Positions 34,792 to 44,102 are shown, numbered from the stretch's first letter. The stretch is 46,553 bases of DNA from an uncultured Lachnospiraceae bacterium (GCA_947630485.1 CANRHU010000021.1:1-46553); one strand, 5' to 3'. Translations and numbers: made by a program. The notes: generated from the letters alone by a model not told the origin.

Positions 34792-34864
34792 CCCGCACAG
34801 TTCTTACAAAGGATACTTTCGCAGGAATAAAGCGTCGGTTTACATCTGTAAGAACCGCGCAGGG
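34792..34864 (-). terminator. Long inverted repeat between convergent sdaAA and flavodiiron genes
   Basis: Arms 34792-34808 and 34847-34864 pair over about 17 positions with one bulge; two A-C mismatches on the plus strand become G-U in minus-strand RNA, pointing to use by the minus-strand gene, 25 bases after its stop. The loop is large (38 bases) and there is no T-run. Confidence 0.45.
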
Positions 34865-34888
34865 TTTGCAGAGCTTCCGCAGGCGGTT

Positions 34889-37462
34889 TTATTCCGTCAT
34901 CAGCTTCTGATAAGTCACATGCTGTTCAAGCGCTGTGGTCAGCTTGGCCATTTCGGACAGATCACCCAGAAGGATCACACCGCAGAGACGGTTGTTTAAG
35001 AAGAAATACTTCTTGTACTGACCTTTGCCCATATCACGGAACTCGACGGTTTTATAGAGAAGCTTTGGATTTTTGCCATTATCTCCTGCGGCGAACAGGG
35101 CGGTGTTCATACCGTGGAATGTAAGCGCGGCAGAGACAGGGGTGTACTCGGTTTCTTCGCCGGCAGCGTTGGCTCCGGCCGTTCTGCCCTGCTCGGATGC
35201 CTCCGGCCAGATTCCTAAGTTCAGCCCCTGATATTCGGCACAGTCGCCGCAGGCATAGATACCGGGGATATTGGTTTCCATGTGGCTGTTTACTTTGACC
35301 GCGCGGCCCAGTTCCAGGCCCATTTCTGCAGCCAGGGTGGTATTGGCCCGGATGCCGGTGGAAATGATGACCATCTGCGCCTCAAAGAACCGACCGTCGT
35401 CCAGACGGACGCCGGTGACGTGGGAAGCATCCGCGTCAGCAGTGTCGGAAGCGGCGGCATTATTTCCTGAAATTTCCGCGATGTTCACGCCGGTCAGAAT
35501 TTTGATTCCCTGCTTTGCGGCCATCGCTTTGAGAATCTCACCGGCGCTTTCGTCCAGCTGCCGTCCCATCAGAATCGGCGCGGCTTCCAGCACCGTCACG
35601 TCGAGGCCGGATTTTTTGAGCTCCCAGGCGGCTTCAAGACCCAGAACGCCGCCGCCGATAACTACGGCGGATTTGGAGCGTTTCATCAGGCCTTCCACAC
35701 GGTGTACGTCGTCCAGACGGCGGATCGTAGCCGCCTCCGGCAGATCGGCGCCCTTGATCGGCGGCACAAAGCATTCGCTGCCCAGGGCGTAAACCAGTCT
35801 TGTGTAATGGATTTTCGTACCGTCCTCCAGGCAGACATTCTGATTTTCCGTATCGACGGAAACGATCTTCTTGCCCAGAATCTGGTAGACCTGGTTGACG
35901 GTATACCAGTCCGGGCCTTCAATGGCGATCTGTTCCGCCGTCAGACCTGCTACCAGGGCTTTCGTCAGCATCGGCCGGTTGTAGGCGGAATATTCTTCTC
36001 CGGAGATCATGACTACAGTTCCGGTCTTGTCCCGCTCGCGGATGGCCTTGGCCGCATTTATGCCGGCAGCGCCGTTGCCGAGGATCACATAATATTCTTT
36101 CGTGTTATTGACGAAGCCGGTTTCTTCCATTTCGACGGGGATGAAATTTTCCTTGCCTACGCCGCAGACCGGGCAGACCTCGATGGAGGAATCGAAGATC
36201 TCGCCGCAGACCAGGCATTTAACCAGCTGGCGCGAGCCCTTCTTCCTCGGCAGGGTTACTTCCTTGTTCTGAACACGGCATCCGAACTGATAGCCGAATT
36301 CGTAGGCAGTCACCAGATCGGCCTCGCTGGGCTTAAAACGGATCTTAAGGCCATCGGTAACCTTCATCTTCAGCTGTTTTAAGCGTTCAATGATGTTGGG
36401 CACGCCCTCGCCGCTCCAGCCGTAGCTTCCGAACGCGCTGGCGTATTTGCCGCCATGAGTGGCGGGGAACATGGAGATCACCAGATCCCAGATGGGCTGC
36501 AGGGCGTCGCCTACAATGGTGGGCGTGCCGAAAAGCAGGCCGTCTGCAAAAAGGATTTCCTCATTCACCTTTGCCTTGTCAGCGGTAACCATGTCATAGA
36601 CGCGTACGTCTACATCGCCGCTGTCACGGACGCCCTCGGCGATCCTCTCAGCCAACATGCCGGTATAACCATAGGCGCTGACGTAGGGGATCACGACGGT
36701 CTTCTTTGTATTCGGATTCACGACCGTGGACCATTCCCGGTAGGTCTTCATGACCTGGGAAACGCGGTCGCCCACCAGGACTGGTCCGTGACCGGTGGCA
36801 ACCATCGTGATGTCCATGGGCTCGACGCGGTTCAGTGCCTTGAGCATGAACGGCTTAAAGGGCCCGATGATACAGTCGTAGTAATAACGGAGCGCGCTCT
36901 GGTAGTCATCTTCATTTTTAATTGCTGTGGAGACGACCTCCGGCAGGCAGTAATGGGAGCCAAAGGAATCGCAGGTTACCAGGATCTGCTCCTCCTCGAT
37001 GAAGGTATACATGGTGTCCGGCCAGTGAAGATTGGGCACTACCAGGAATTTCAGCGTTTTATTCCCGATGGTCATGGTCTGGTTATCCTTGACGGCCAGA
37101 CTTACGAAATCGCGGTTTACGATTTCCTTTAAAAAGCCGATGGCTGTAGCAGTGGCGATGATCTTCATCTGGGGACTGTAGTCCAAAAGCTTTTCAACGC
37201 TGCCGGCGTGGTCGGGCTCGGTATGGTCAACGACCAGGTAGTCGATCTTGGTTACATCGATGACTTCCTTGAGTTTGCCCAGGTATTCGTCGAAGAATTT
37301 GGCTTTGGCGGTTTCGAACAGAATTGTCTTTCCGTCAGCCTTTAATACGTAGGAATTGTAGGTGGTGCCGAACTCGGTATACATAATGATGTCGAAGACG
37401 CGAAGCTTATCATCGATAATACCGGTCCAGTAAAAATCGTCTCTGAGTTTGATTGATTGCAT
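34889..37462 (-). CDS. Flavodiiron protein fused to rubredoxin and NAD(P)H:rubredoxin oxidoreductase
   Basis: The 857-residue protein carries a whole electron chain. Residues 1-250 form the metallo-beta-lactamase diiron domain with ligands H80-x-E82-x-D84-H85, H146, D165 and H225; 255-395 a flavodoxin-like FMN domain; 413-437 a compact rubredoxin with C416-x2-C419 and C430-x2-C433; 456-857 a pyridine nucleotide-disulphide oxidoreductase-type domain with FAD motif GNGAAG (462-467) and NAD motif IGGGVLGLEAAWEL. It should reduce O2 to water (or NO to N2O) with NADH, protecting anaerobes. The rubredoxin is much shorter than free rubredoxins (about 53). The promoter at 37549 drives it. Confidence 0.95.
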   Translation of the reverse strand: MQSIKLRDDFYWTGIIDDKLRVFDIIMYTEFGTTYNSYVLKADGKTILFETAKAKFFDEYLGKLKEVIDVTKIDYLVVDHTEPDHAGSVEKLLDYSPQMKIIATATAIGFLKEIVNRDFVSLAVKDNQTMTIGNKTLKFLVVPNLHWPDTMYTFIEEEQILVTCDSFGSHYCLPEVVSTAIKNEDDYQSALRYYYDCIIGPFKPFMLKALNRVEPMDITMVATGHGPVLVGDRVSQVMKTYREWSTVVNPNTKKTVVIPYVSAYGYTGMLAERIAEGVRDSGDVDVRVYDMVTADKAKVNEEILFADGLLFGTPTIVGDALQPIWDLVISMFPATHGGKYASAFGSYGWSGEGVPNIIERLKQLKMKVTDGLKIRFKPSEADLVTAYEFGYQFGCRVQNKEVTLPRKKGSRQLVKCLVCGEIFDSSIEVCPVCGVGKENFIPVEMEETGFVNNTKEYYVILGNGAAGINAAKAIRERDKTGTVVMISGEEYSAYNRPMLTKALVAGLTAEQIAIEGPDWYTVNQVYQILGKKIVSVDTENQNVCLEDGTKIHYTRLVYALGSECFVPPIKGADLPEAATIRRLDDVHRVEGLMKRSKSAVVIGGGVLGLEAAWELKKSGLDVTVLEAAPILMGRQLDESAGEILKAMAAKQGIKILTGVNIAEISGNNAAASDTADADASHVTGVRLDDGRFFEAQMVIISTGIRANTTLAAEMGLELGRAVKVNSHMETNIPGIYACGDCAEYQGLNLGIWPEASEQGRTAGANAAGEETEYTPVSAALTFHGMNTALFAAGDNGKNPKLLYKTVEFRDMGKGQYKKYFFLNNRLCGVILLGDLSEMAKLTTALEQHVTYQKLMTE

Positions 37463-37548
37463 GGGGTGTATGTTCTCCTTTCGTGCAGCTCGCAGTACGG
37501 AGCTCCAAAGCAGGAGATCCTTTTATACTGCTGATTACTGATAGGAAT

Positions 37549-37577
37549 AGTATACTCTAAGTGTCGAAGTATTACAA
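37549..37577 (-). promoter_or_regulatory. Promoter of the flavodiiron fusion gene
   Basis: Minus strand: TTGTAA (37577-37572), 17 bases, TATACT (37554-37549). About 87 bases before the ATG, whose ribosome binding site AAAGGAG is 12 bases from the start. Confidence 0.75.
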
Positions 37578-37637
37578 TCGTTACTTTGCCGGCAGCTGAG
37601 ATTTTCTGTCGTGAGGGAACCGCTTTGTCAGGATGCG

Positions 37638-37790
37638 GCAGCCTGCAATGAAAACGGCATTGACGCCTTTTTCCCGATTCTGCGGACTGTGACGACACTG
37701 GAGGAAGCTATGGACAAGACGAACGCGGCGCACAATATGGCGGCTGCCGTGGAACAGGTGTTCCGGGCGCTGAAGATAAATATCGTATGA
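37638..37790 (+). pseudogene. 3' remnant of a glycerate kinase gene
   Basis: The plus frame ending at TGA 37788-37790 reads ACNENGIDAFFPILRTVTTL followed by EEAMDKTNAAHNMAAAVEQ and VFRALK, which matches the C-terminal helix region of GlxK/GarK-type glycerate kinases (N-x-AGIDAFFPIL ... LEEAM ... VEQVFRL). The family has about 380 residues; only about 50 remain. Upstream of 37630 the frame continues but no longer resembles the family, and there is no ribosome binding site. The rest was deleted, possibly together with neighbours. Confidence 0.7.
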
Positions 37791-37864
37791 AATGATATTG
37801 GCATTTCCTATATTTTCATGATAATATGTTTTCTGAATAAGTGCAGCTAAGAGGAGGAATTTTT
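37791..37864. other. AT-rich leader of the first MATE gene
   Basis: This short stretch has several small inverted repeats (CATGATAATATG) and AT-rich blocks suitable for a promoter, but no clear -35/-10 pair. AGGAGG lies directly before the ATG. Confidence 0.35.
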
Positions 37865-39202
37865 ATGGAGCAGCCTGTTTTTGACCTGGCTCATCTGCCG
37901 CGCACTTACTTTAAGATGGCTCTGCCGGTGATGACGGGTATGATCGTGACGCTGATCTACAATCTGGCGGATACTTTTTTTATCGCGCAGACCGGCAATA
38001 CAGCGCTTGTGGCCGGCGTATCGCTGTGCAGCCCGGTGTTCACGGCGCTGATGGCCTTCGGCAATATCTACGGCCAGGGCGGCAGCTCGCTGATCTCCCG
38101 GATGCTGGGAAGCGAGGATGCAGACGGTATGCGGCGGGTCAGTTCCTTCTGCTTCTATGTGGCGATTCTGACCGGCGTGGTGCTGGCGGTGCCGCTTCTT
38201 CTCTTACGGGGACCGTTTCTGCGGCTGATCGGCGCGGACGCGGATACGCTGCCTTACGCGGCGGAATATTTTACGGTGCTGGCGGCGGGGGCCCCGATCA
38301 TTATCCTGAGTTTTATCCATTCAAATCTGCTGCGCTGCGAAGGCATGGCGACCACCTCGATGGTGGGGACTGCAGGCGGCGCGGTGCTGAATATCATCCT
38401 GGATCCGATCCTGATTTTGGTGCTTGGCTGGGGCGCAAGGGGCGCGGCCATCGCCACGGTGATTGGTTACATATTCAGTGATGTATTCCTGTTGATTATG
38501 TTAAAATGCCGCAGCCGTTTCCTTTCGGTGACGCCGCGGGACAGCCATGTAGCGGGAGGGGAGCTTAGGCAGATTCTGGGCGTCGGAGTCGCGGCGGCGA
38601 TTACGAACCTGACCCAGAGCGTCAGCCTGGTGGTTGTGAACCATTTTCTTCTGCCCTATGGAAGCGACAAAATCGCGGCCATGGGTATTGTGCTAAAGAT
38701 CAATATGATCGCCCAGCTGGTGTTGGTCGGCCTGGCCTTCGGCGGCGTGCCGCTGTTCGGTTATCTGTACGGCGCACGGGATCAGAAGCGGCTGAAAGAA
38801 CTGATTCGGTTCTGTCTGCTGTTTTTGTGCGGTCTTGCCGCGGCGATCAGCGCTGTGCTTTTTGCGGCGGCCCCGGCGATGATGCGAGGCTTCATCGATG
38901 TGGAGAGTATTGTAGCTGACGGTGCGGTGATGCTTCGTTGGCAGGCGGCCGGCAATGTATTTGCCGCCGTGGTGCTTCTGTTGTCCTGCCTGTTTCAGGC
39001 CACTGGGAAAATGCTTCCCTCTTTCCTGCTTTCCGTCAGCCGTCAGGGTGTGGTCTTTCTTGTCGTGCTGGCCGCGGCCGTAGCGCTTGCCGGATACATG
39101 GGTGTGGTGGCGGCCCAGGCGGTTGCGGATCTTGTGAGTGCGGCGCTGGCGGCGGGGCTGTATGTGCGGTATTTTCTGCTTCCCGGGCGGACGAAGCGCT
39201 GA
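37865..39202 (+). CDS. MATE-family multidrug/cation efflux transporter (first of three)
   Basis: The 445-residue protein has 12 predicted helices in two MatE halves (about 15-215 and 240-440), with the typical ALPVMTGMIVTLIYNLADTFF opening and an internal repeat. MATE proteins export drugs or cationic metabolites using Na+ or H+. AGAGGAGG supports ATG 37865; the frame from 37841 adds eight residues without an RBS. It is followed by a gap of 126 bases before the esterase, with no T-run terminator. Substrate unknown. It belongs to the DinF/NorM-like group by appearance only. Confidence 0.93.
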   Translation: MEQPVFDLAHLPRTYFKMALPVMTGMIVTLIYNLADTFFIAQTGNTALVAGVSLCSPVFTALMAFGNIYGQGGSSLISRMLGSEDADGMRRVSSFCFYVAILTGVVLAVPLLLLRGPFLRLIGADADTLPYAAEYFTVLAAGAPIIILSFIHSNLLRCEGMATTSMVGTAGGAVLNIILDPILILVLGWGARGAAIATVIGYIFSDVFLLIMLKCRSRFLSVTPRDSHVAGGELRQILGVGVAAAITNLTQSVSLVVVNHFLLPYGSDKIAAMGIVLKINMIAQLVLVGLAFGGVPLFGYLYGARDQKRLKELIRFCLLFLCGLAAAISAVLFAAAPAMMRGFIDVESIVADGAVMLRWQAAGNVFAAVVLLLSCLFQATGKMLPSFLLSVSRQGVVFLVVLAAAVALAGYMGVVAAQAVADLVSAALAAGLYVRYFLLPGRTKR

Positions 39203-39271
39203 CTGGCGGGAGGTATAATATTTCCGGAAAGCCTTGGGTAAAGAGCAAACCCGAAAAATGTGGTAAATTCT

Positions 39272-39302
39272 CCGCATGTGAGGAAGATTTAAGAACATGC
39301 GG
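39272..39302 (+). other. Perfect inverted repeat in the leader of the esterase gene
   Basis: CCGCATGT (39272-39279) pairs with ACATGCGG (39295-39302) around 15 bases, ending 11 bases before the ribosome binding site. It could be an RNA hairpin or an operator. Confidence 0.5.
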
Positions 39303-39328
39303 TAAAACGATAAAGGAGGAAAATCATC

Positions 39329-40171
39329 ATGGCAGTATTTCAAGTAAGTTTCATGGCGAAAACGCTGGGGCGCACGGTGCCCGTCTGCGTGATCCTGCCG
39401 ACAGACAAGATGTATTTTGGAGGCGCTGCCGGGCGGCCGGAGGGGAAACCCTACAAGACCCTGTATCTGCTTCACGGCATTCTCGGCAGCCAGAACGACT
39501 GGCTGTACGGCACCCGGATTCAGCGGTATGCGGAGGAACGCGACCTGGCGGTGGTCATGCCGGCAGGCGAGAACGGCTTCTATGTAGATCAGCCCTGGAA
39601 CAGCGCCATGTACGGCGAATTCATCGGGCAGGAGCTGGTAGAGTTTACCAGGAAATCATTTCCGCTGTCCCACAGGCGAGAGGACACCTATATCGGCGGT
39701 TTGTCCATGGGCGGTTTCGGCGCTATGCGCAACGGCCTGAAATACCACGACACATTTGGAGCCATTATTTCTCTGTCCGGAGCTTTTCTCACTGACGAAA
39801 GTTTTCTGGTCAAAGAGGAGAATCCCAAATTTATTTCGGAATCGGAAGATTACAAGCACAGCTGCTTCGGCCCGGATCTGGAGGCGGCCCTGGAAAGCGA
39901 CCGCAATCCGTGGTTTTTGATCAGACAGCTTGCGGCCGCGGGCGAAGAGTTCCCCGCCATCTATATGGCCTGCGGAACGGAAGACTCGCTTCTGGAGAAG
40001 AATAATGCCCTCGCGGAAAGTCTTAAGACCCATGGCGTCAGCTTTACATTTGAGACAGGCCCCGGAGCTCACGAGTGGGATTTCTGGGATAAGTATATCC
40101 TGAAGGCGCTGGAGTGGCTGCCGCTTGAGGGAAAAATGGCCGGGATTAATAGCGGAAATGTAGGAATCTAA
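39329..40171 (+). CDS. Esterase, alpha/beta hydrolase (EstA/S-formylglutathione hydrolase type)
   Basis: The 280-residue cytoplasmic protein shows the family layout: HGILGSQNDW oxyanion strand (49-58), nucleophile S126 in GLSMGG, acid D219 in GTEDS, and H248 in PGAHEWDFW. This is the esterase D / tributyrin esterase / feruloyl-esterase-like family. AAAGGAGG precedes ATG 39329. It sits 23 bases before the secreted hydrolase gene, so the two are probably co-transcribed and may act on the same ester or acylated sugar. Confidence 0.9.
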   Translation: MAVFQVSFMAKTLGRTVPVCVILPTDKMYFGGAAGRPEGKPYKTLYLLHGILGSQNDWLYGTRIQRYAEERDLAVVMPAGENGFYVDQPWNSAMYGEFIGQELVEFTRKSFPLSHRREDTYIGGLSMGGFGAMRNGLKYHDTFGAIISLSGAFLTDESFLVKEENPKFISESEDYKHSCFGPDLEAALESDRNPWFLIRQLAAAGEEFPAIYMACGTEDSLLEKNNALAESLKTHGVSFTFETGPGAHEWDFWDKYILKALEWLPLEGKMAGINSGNVGI

Positions 40172-40194
40172 GCATAGGGGAGGATGGATTGAAA

Positions 40195-41652
40195 ATGAAA
40201 AGGATTCTGATACCCGGAATTCTTATACTTGCTATGGCATTGTCATCCTGTTCACCCGCGGGCTCCGGCCAGCCTGCCGGCGGACAGGGTACTTCGTCCG
40301 CTGATTCCGTGTCAGAGCAGGCCGCGCAGGACAGTCTGCCGGAATCGGAGCCGGAAGGCGGGCAGAACGGTCAGGAATCGGCCGCGGAAGCGGAACAGGG
40401 TGGAGAGGAGCCGGCCACAAACCTCGTGGAGCTTGATTTCAGCGGGATTCCCCTTGACAGTAATGAGGCGCTCAAAGCGGCGCGGGGGGAGATCTTCGAG
40501 AAGATGCGGACGGCGGAGGCGCTTAACGAGGAGCGTGCCGCCGAGATCGAGCATCAGTCCATGACGTTCGGCGAAGCCAGGATGAAATACGCGATCGAGA
40601 CGATCGGGGAGGCAGGAAGCGAAGGTTATCCGGTTTATATCACGCTTCATGGCGGAGGCGGAGCGCCGAAGGAGCTTAACGACAATCAGTGGAACCAGAT
40701 GCGGCGCTACTACCGCTACAGCGTGACGAGCGGCATCTACATAGCGCCGAGAGGTGTCCGCGATACGTGGAATACCCATTTCAACCCGGAAAGCTATCCG
40801 CTCTATGAGCGGCTTCTGGCGAATCTGGCGATCCACTACAATATCGACACAAACAGAGTCTACCTGCTCGGGTATTCTGCCGGCGGCGACGGCGTCTATC
40901 AGATTACGCCCCGCATGGCGGATCGGTTTGCGGCAGTCGATATGTCCGCCGGTCATCCCAACGGCGTGAACCTGGCGAACCTCTACAATACGCCCATTGT
41001 CCTGCAGTGCGGTGAAAATGACACGGACTATGACAGGAATCTGGAGACGGCGAAGTATGACGGCGTGCTGAACGAGCTGGCGGTCCGCTACGGCAGGGAC
41101 GGACAGCCGGAGGGATATATACATCGTACATTCCTCCATCAGGGCAAAGAACACGCGGTCGTGGACAACGATTATAATCGTGAGGAACAGACGATCATAA
41201 GCGATTTGGAACAATGGCTGGAAGACGGTACTTCGGAGACAGAGACGACAAATACGAACGCGATCGATTTCGTGAACACGTATACGAGGGATCCGATCCC
41301 CGAACGGATTGTCTGGGACTTGTCGGTCCGCACGGAAGAGAGTAGTCTCGAGACCTTCTACTGGCTCAGAGCGCCCAGGAGCGTGACGGAGGGAGTGGTC
41401 GTCGTAAGCTACGACAAAGAGACCAACACGGTTCATGTTGAGCAGAATACGGCCAATGGACCGGTTTTCGCCATGGTAAACGACGAGATGCTGGATGTTT
41501 TTCAGGATATTCATGTCACGACGGCCGATGGAGCCGGCCAGGCGGTGACCGTAACCCCTTCGGCGGAGTATATCCAAAAGACCATCGAAGAGCGCTGGGA
41601 CAAGAATATGATCTTTGTCGGAGAATTTGAGCTTCCGGCCTGCGGCGAATAA
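40195..41652 (+). CDS. Secreted alpha/beta-hydrolase lipoprotein (PHB depolymerase/dienelactone-hydrolase-like)
   Basis: The 485-residue protein has a lipoprotein signal with lipobox LSSC (C19), a Ser/Gly/Glu-rich spacer to about 75, and an alpha/beta hydrolase domain (about 140-345): LHGGGGAP oxyanion region, nucleophile S228 in GYSAGG, acid near D276 in CGENDTDYD, and H320 in GKEH. A C-terminal beta domain of about 115 residues follows. It is probably tethered outside the membrane. GGGGAGGA is 10 bases before ATG 40195; the TTG at 40189 is too close. Its natural ester is unknown. Confidence 0.85.
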   Translation: MKRILIPGILILAMALSSCSPAGSGQPAGGQGTSSADSVSEQAAQDSLPESEPEGGQNGQESAAEAEQGGEEPATNLVELDFSGIPLDSNEALKAARGEIFEKMRTAEALNEERAAEIEHQSMTFGEARMKYAIETIGEAGSEGYPVYITLHGGGGAPKELNDNQWNQMRRYYRYSVTSGIYIAPRGVRDTWNTHFNPESYPLYERLLANLAIHYNIDTNRVYLLGYSAGGDGVYQITPRMADRFAAVDMSAGHPNGVNLANLYNTPIVLQCGENDTDYDRNLETAKYDGVLNELAVRYGRDGQPEGYIHRTFLHQGKEHAVVDNDYNREEQTIISDLEQWLEDGTSETETTNTNAIDFVNTYTRDPIPERIVWDLSVRTEESSLETFYWLRAPRSVTEGVVVVSYDKETNTVHVEQNTANGPVFAMVNDEMLDVFQDIHVTTADGAGQAVTVTPSAEYIQKTIEERWDKNMIFVGEFELPACGE

Positions 41653-41666
41653 ACCGCGGCGCGGTT
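41652..41666. terminator. Short perfect hairpin between convergent stops
   Basis: AACCGC-GGC-GCGGTT lies between and overlaps both stop codons of the convergent hydrolase and TlpA genes. Its 6-bp stem and weak T-run make it a modest bidirectional terminator. Confidence 0.45.
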
Positions 41667-42612
41667 ACTGTTTTGTAATGAGGAATTTCGTGATTCCGCC
41701 GTCCGCGTCCAGGGACACCTCCGCATCGCCGTCATAGTTGTATCCGGCCGGAACGCCGACCACCTGGATATGATAGGCGAAGCCGGGCTGTATGAACCGT
41801 ATGATTCCCCATGAGTTGGAGGTCATGGGCGTGCAGGAAGCGTCGTCGCAGACATTGACGGTGACGTCCTTCACCGGGGCGCCGTTCTGATCCTTGAAGG
41901 ACAGCGTGTAGACGCGGATACCTCCTTTGGACTGCGCATCCGCGGCCGGTTCTGGCGGGATCTCGGTCAGGAGGGCGGATTCCGTATAGTTATCGCCCAA
42001 AAAGGCGTCAAACAGCCGGCGGAAATTGTCCGCGGATGTCTGGGATCCGGCTTCGATGAAGCAGATGGTCCCGAAACGGTCGATGACGATGGAGGTCGGT
42101 ATGGCGTTTGCCCGGAAGGTATTGCTTAGGTCAGCCGAGTCCCGGCCCATGGGGAATGTCAGCCCCAGCTCCCCGGCGAACGCTTCCAGTGTCTCATCGG
42201 TGTCGTCCGGCTCGCAGGAAAGGGCAAAGATCTCGATCTGGTCTTTGTATTCTTCGTATGCCTCCTCCATGTAGGGGAATTCCATGCGGCAGGGGCTGCA
42301 CCAGGTGGCCCAGATATTGATCAGGACCATGTTCTTTTCCTGCAGCGTCTCATAGAGGCTGTGGCTCTCACCGTCAAAGCCTGTGAATTTAAAATCCTCC
42401 AGCCGTCTGCCCAGCCGGGAACCGGACGGCACATCCATGTTGATACGGCTGCCGCCGTCCCCGGCGGATTGTCCGCTGTTGACGGATGGGGCCGTATCTG
42501 CTGGCCCGCCGCCAGCGGAAGCGATTTGGGTATTGCCGGTGTCCCCGCAGGCGCTGAGGCATAATGCGGTTACTGTCAGAAAGCTTATGATGAGCATTCG
42601 GGTTATTTTCAT
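41665..42612 (-). CDS. TlpA-like thioredoxin lipoprotein with C-terminal beta domain
   Basis: The 315-residue lipoprotein has lipobox LSAC (C22), an extracytoplasmic TlpA/AhpC-type redoxin domain (about 70-220) with active site WCSPC (C105, C108) and the cis-Pro loop in ANAIPTS, and a C-terminal Ig- or prealbumin-like domain (about 225-315) with SFKDQNGAPVKDVTVNVCDD. It likely reduces disulphides on surface proteins. GGGAGG is upstream of ATG 42612. No CcdA partner is adjacent, so its electron donor is elsewhere. The two Cys in CDDASC form a possible disulphide. Confidence 0.9.
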   Translation of the reverse strand: MKITRMLIISFLTVTALCLSACGDTGNTQIASAGGGPADTAPSVNSGQSAGDGGSRINMDVPSGSRLGRRLEDFKFTGFDGESHSLYETLQEKNMVLINIWATWCSPCRMEFPYMEEAYEEYKDQIEIFALSCEPDDTDETLEAFAGELGLTFPMGRDSADLSNTFRANAIPTSIVIDRFGTICFIEAGSQTSADNFRRLFDAFLGDNYTESALLTEIPPEPAADAQSKGGIRVYTLSFKDQNGAPVKDVTVNVCDDASCTPMTSNSWGIIRFIQPGFAYHIQVVGVPAGYNYDGDAEVSLDADGGITKFLITKQ

Positions 42613-42686
42613 GTTCAGATTCCTCCCGGGTCTATTGTAAAGGACGACGGTTCAGCTGCACCTAATCATGCGCTTGGAGTATAAAA

Positions 42687-44048
42687 ATGAAGATCACATT
42701 TGTAAAAGAAAAATCTTTCTACCGCTCCGTCCTGGCAATCATGCTGCCGGTGGCGCTGCAGCAGGCGATTAATATGGGCGTCAATATGCTGGACACCATG
42801 ATGCTGGGTTCCTTTGGGGAGGTGCAGCTGTCGGCGTCCAGCCTGGCCAATCAGTATTACAATCTGTTTACAATCCTATGCATGGGGATCATCGGCGGCT
42901 CCAGTGTTCTGGCGGCCCAGTACTGGGGCGCGGGGGACAAGGAAAAGGTACGGGAGACCTTCAACATGGCAATCCGCCTTTCCACAGTGCTTTCTCTTGT
43001 GTTTGCCTTGCTTACATGGTTTTTTCCGGCACAGATCATGGCGATCTATACGTCAGAGGCGGATGTGATCACCCAGGGCGTCCGGTATCTGCGGATCACA
43101 GCGTTTATCTTCCTGATCCACGGAACCAGCCTGGTGTCGGCCCAGCTGATGCGGTCTGTGGGACAGGCCAGTCTGGGATTGGTGGTGTCGATCATTTCCT
43201 TCGTGGTCAATATCGGCGGCAATTACATTTTCATCTTCGGCAAATTCGGCGCTCCCCGCATGGAGATCGCCGGCGCGGCGCTGGGGACGCTTCTGGCGCG
43301 GTCGGCGGAATTTCTCACCACATTTATCTATATCCTGGCTATTGATAAACAGCTGGGACTTCGGGTTCGGCATCTGCTGAAGTCGCCGTCCGGATTATTC
43401 TATAAGAATTATTTCCGGCTTGGTGCGCCGGTGCTCGTCAGTGACGGTCTTCTGGCGCTGGGTGACAGCGCGGTGGCGATTGTTCTGGGACACATGGGCG
43501 CCGCGGCGGTGGCCGGCAACGCCATCTGTATGGTGGTGCAGCGCCTGTTCAGCGTGGTGATTTCGGGTGTGTCGAACGCATCCAGTATCATTACCGGAAT
43601 GACCATCGGCCGCGGCGAGCGGGAGAAGGCCATGGAACAGGGCGTCACCTTCTATATGCTGAGCATGATTTTCGGCGGCATTAACGCGGTGCTGGTTGCC
43701 ATTTTCGGTCCCATGACCATCGCCATGTATTCCCTGGAGGCGGAGACGATTACCGTCACCCGGCAGCTGATGAACGCCTACATTGTGATTGTGTTCTTCC
43801 AGGCTGTTCAGTCGGTCATGACCAAGGGCGTACTGCGGGGCGGCGGCGATACGAAGTTCCTGATGAAAGCGGATATTCTTTTCCTGTGGCTGGCCTCGAT
43901 TCCGCTTGGCGCTCTCGTGGGACTGGTGTTCCACGGGCCGGCCTGGCTGACGATGCTGTGCCTGCGGGTGGATTTTGTGATCAAGTCCGGCTGGTGTGTG
44001 TCACGCCTTCTGAGCGGCAAATGGATCCGGGAAGTCAGCAGGGAGTAG
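42687..44048 (+). CDS. MATE-family efflux transporter (second of three)
   Basis: The 453-residue transporter has 12 helices and the MATE opening IMLPVALQQAINMGVNMLDTMMLG; the second half begins at about 240 (FFRLGAPVLVSDGLLALGDSAV). GGAG is 7-8 bases before ATG 42687. It is divergent from the TlpA gene and convergent with the third MATE gene. It is more like NorM/YeeO-type members than the other two, by appearance. Substrate unknown. Confidence 0.93.
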   Translation: MKITFVKEKSFYRSVLAIMLPVALQQAINMGVNMLDTMMLGSFGEVQLSASSLANQYYNLFTILCMGIIGGSSVLAAQYWGAGDKEKVRETFNMAIRLSTVLSLVFALLTWFFPAQIMAIYTSEADVITQGVRYLRITAFIFLIHGTSLVSAQLMRSVGQASLGLVVSIISFVVNIGGNYIFIFGKFGAPRMEIAGAALGTLLARSAEFLTTFIYILAIDKQLGLRVRHLLKSPSGLFYKNYFRLGAPVLVSDGLLALGDSAVAIVLGHMGAAAVAGNAICMVVQRLFSVVISGVSNASSIITGMTIGRGEREKAMEQGVTFYMLSMIFGGINAVLVAIFGPMTIAMYSLEAETITVTRQLMNAYIVIVFFQAVQSVMTKGVLRGGGDTKFLMKADILFLWLASIPLGALVGLVFHGPAWLTMLCLRVDFVIKSGWCVSRLLSGKWIREVSRE

Positions 44049-44077
44049 CGGTTTATTCGCTTTGGCCCCGATTTGAA

Positions 44078-44102
44078 AGACAGAGTAATCCTTTCGCTGT
44101 CT
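44078..44102 (-). terminator. Weak hairpin between convergent MATE genes
   Basis: AGACAG pairs with CTGTCT around 13 bases. On the minus strand it is followed by TTTC, so it could end the third MATE transcript. Confidence 0.35.

Noticed and set aside
37463..37548. Riboswitch in the flavodiiron leader
   Set aside because: The leader is short and shows no recognisable conserved core of a known riboswitch class.
40312..41577. 421-codon minus-strand open frame opposite the lipoprotein hydrolase
   Set aside because: No domain, composition typical of an antisense shadow.
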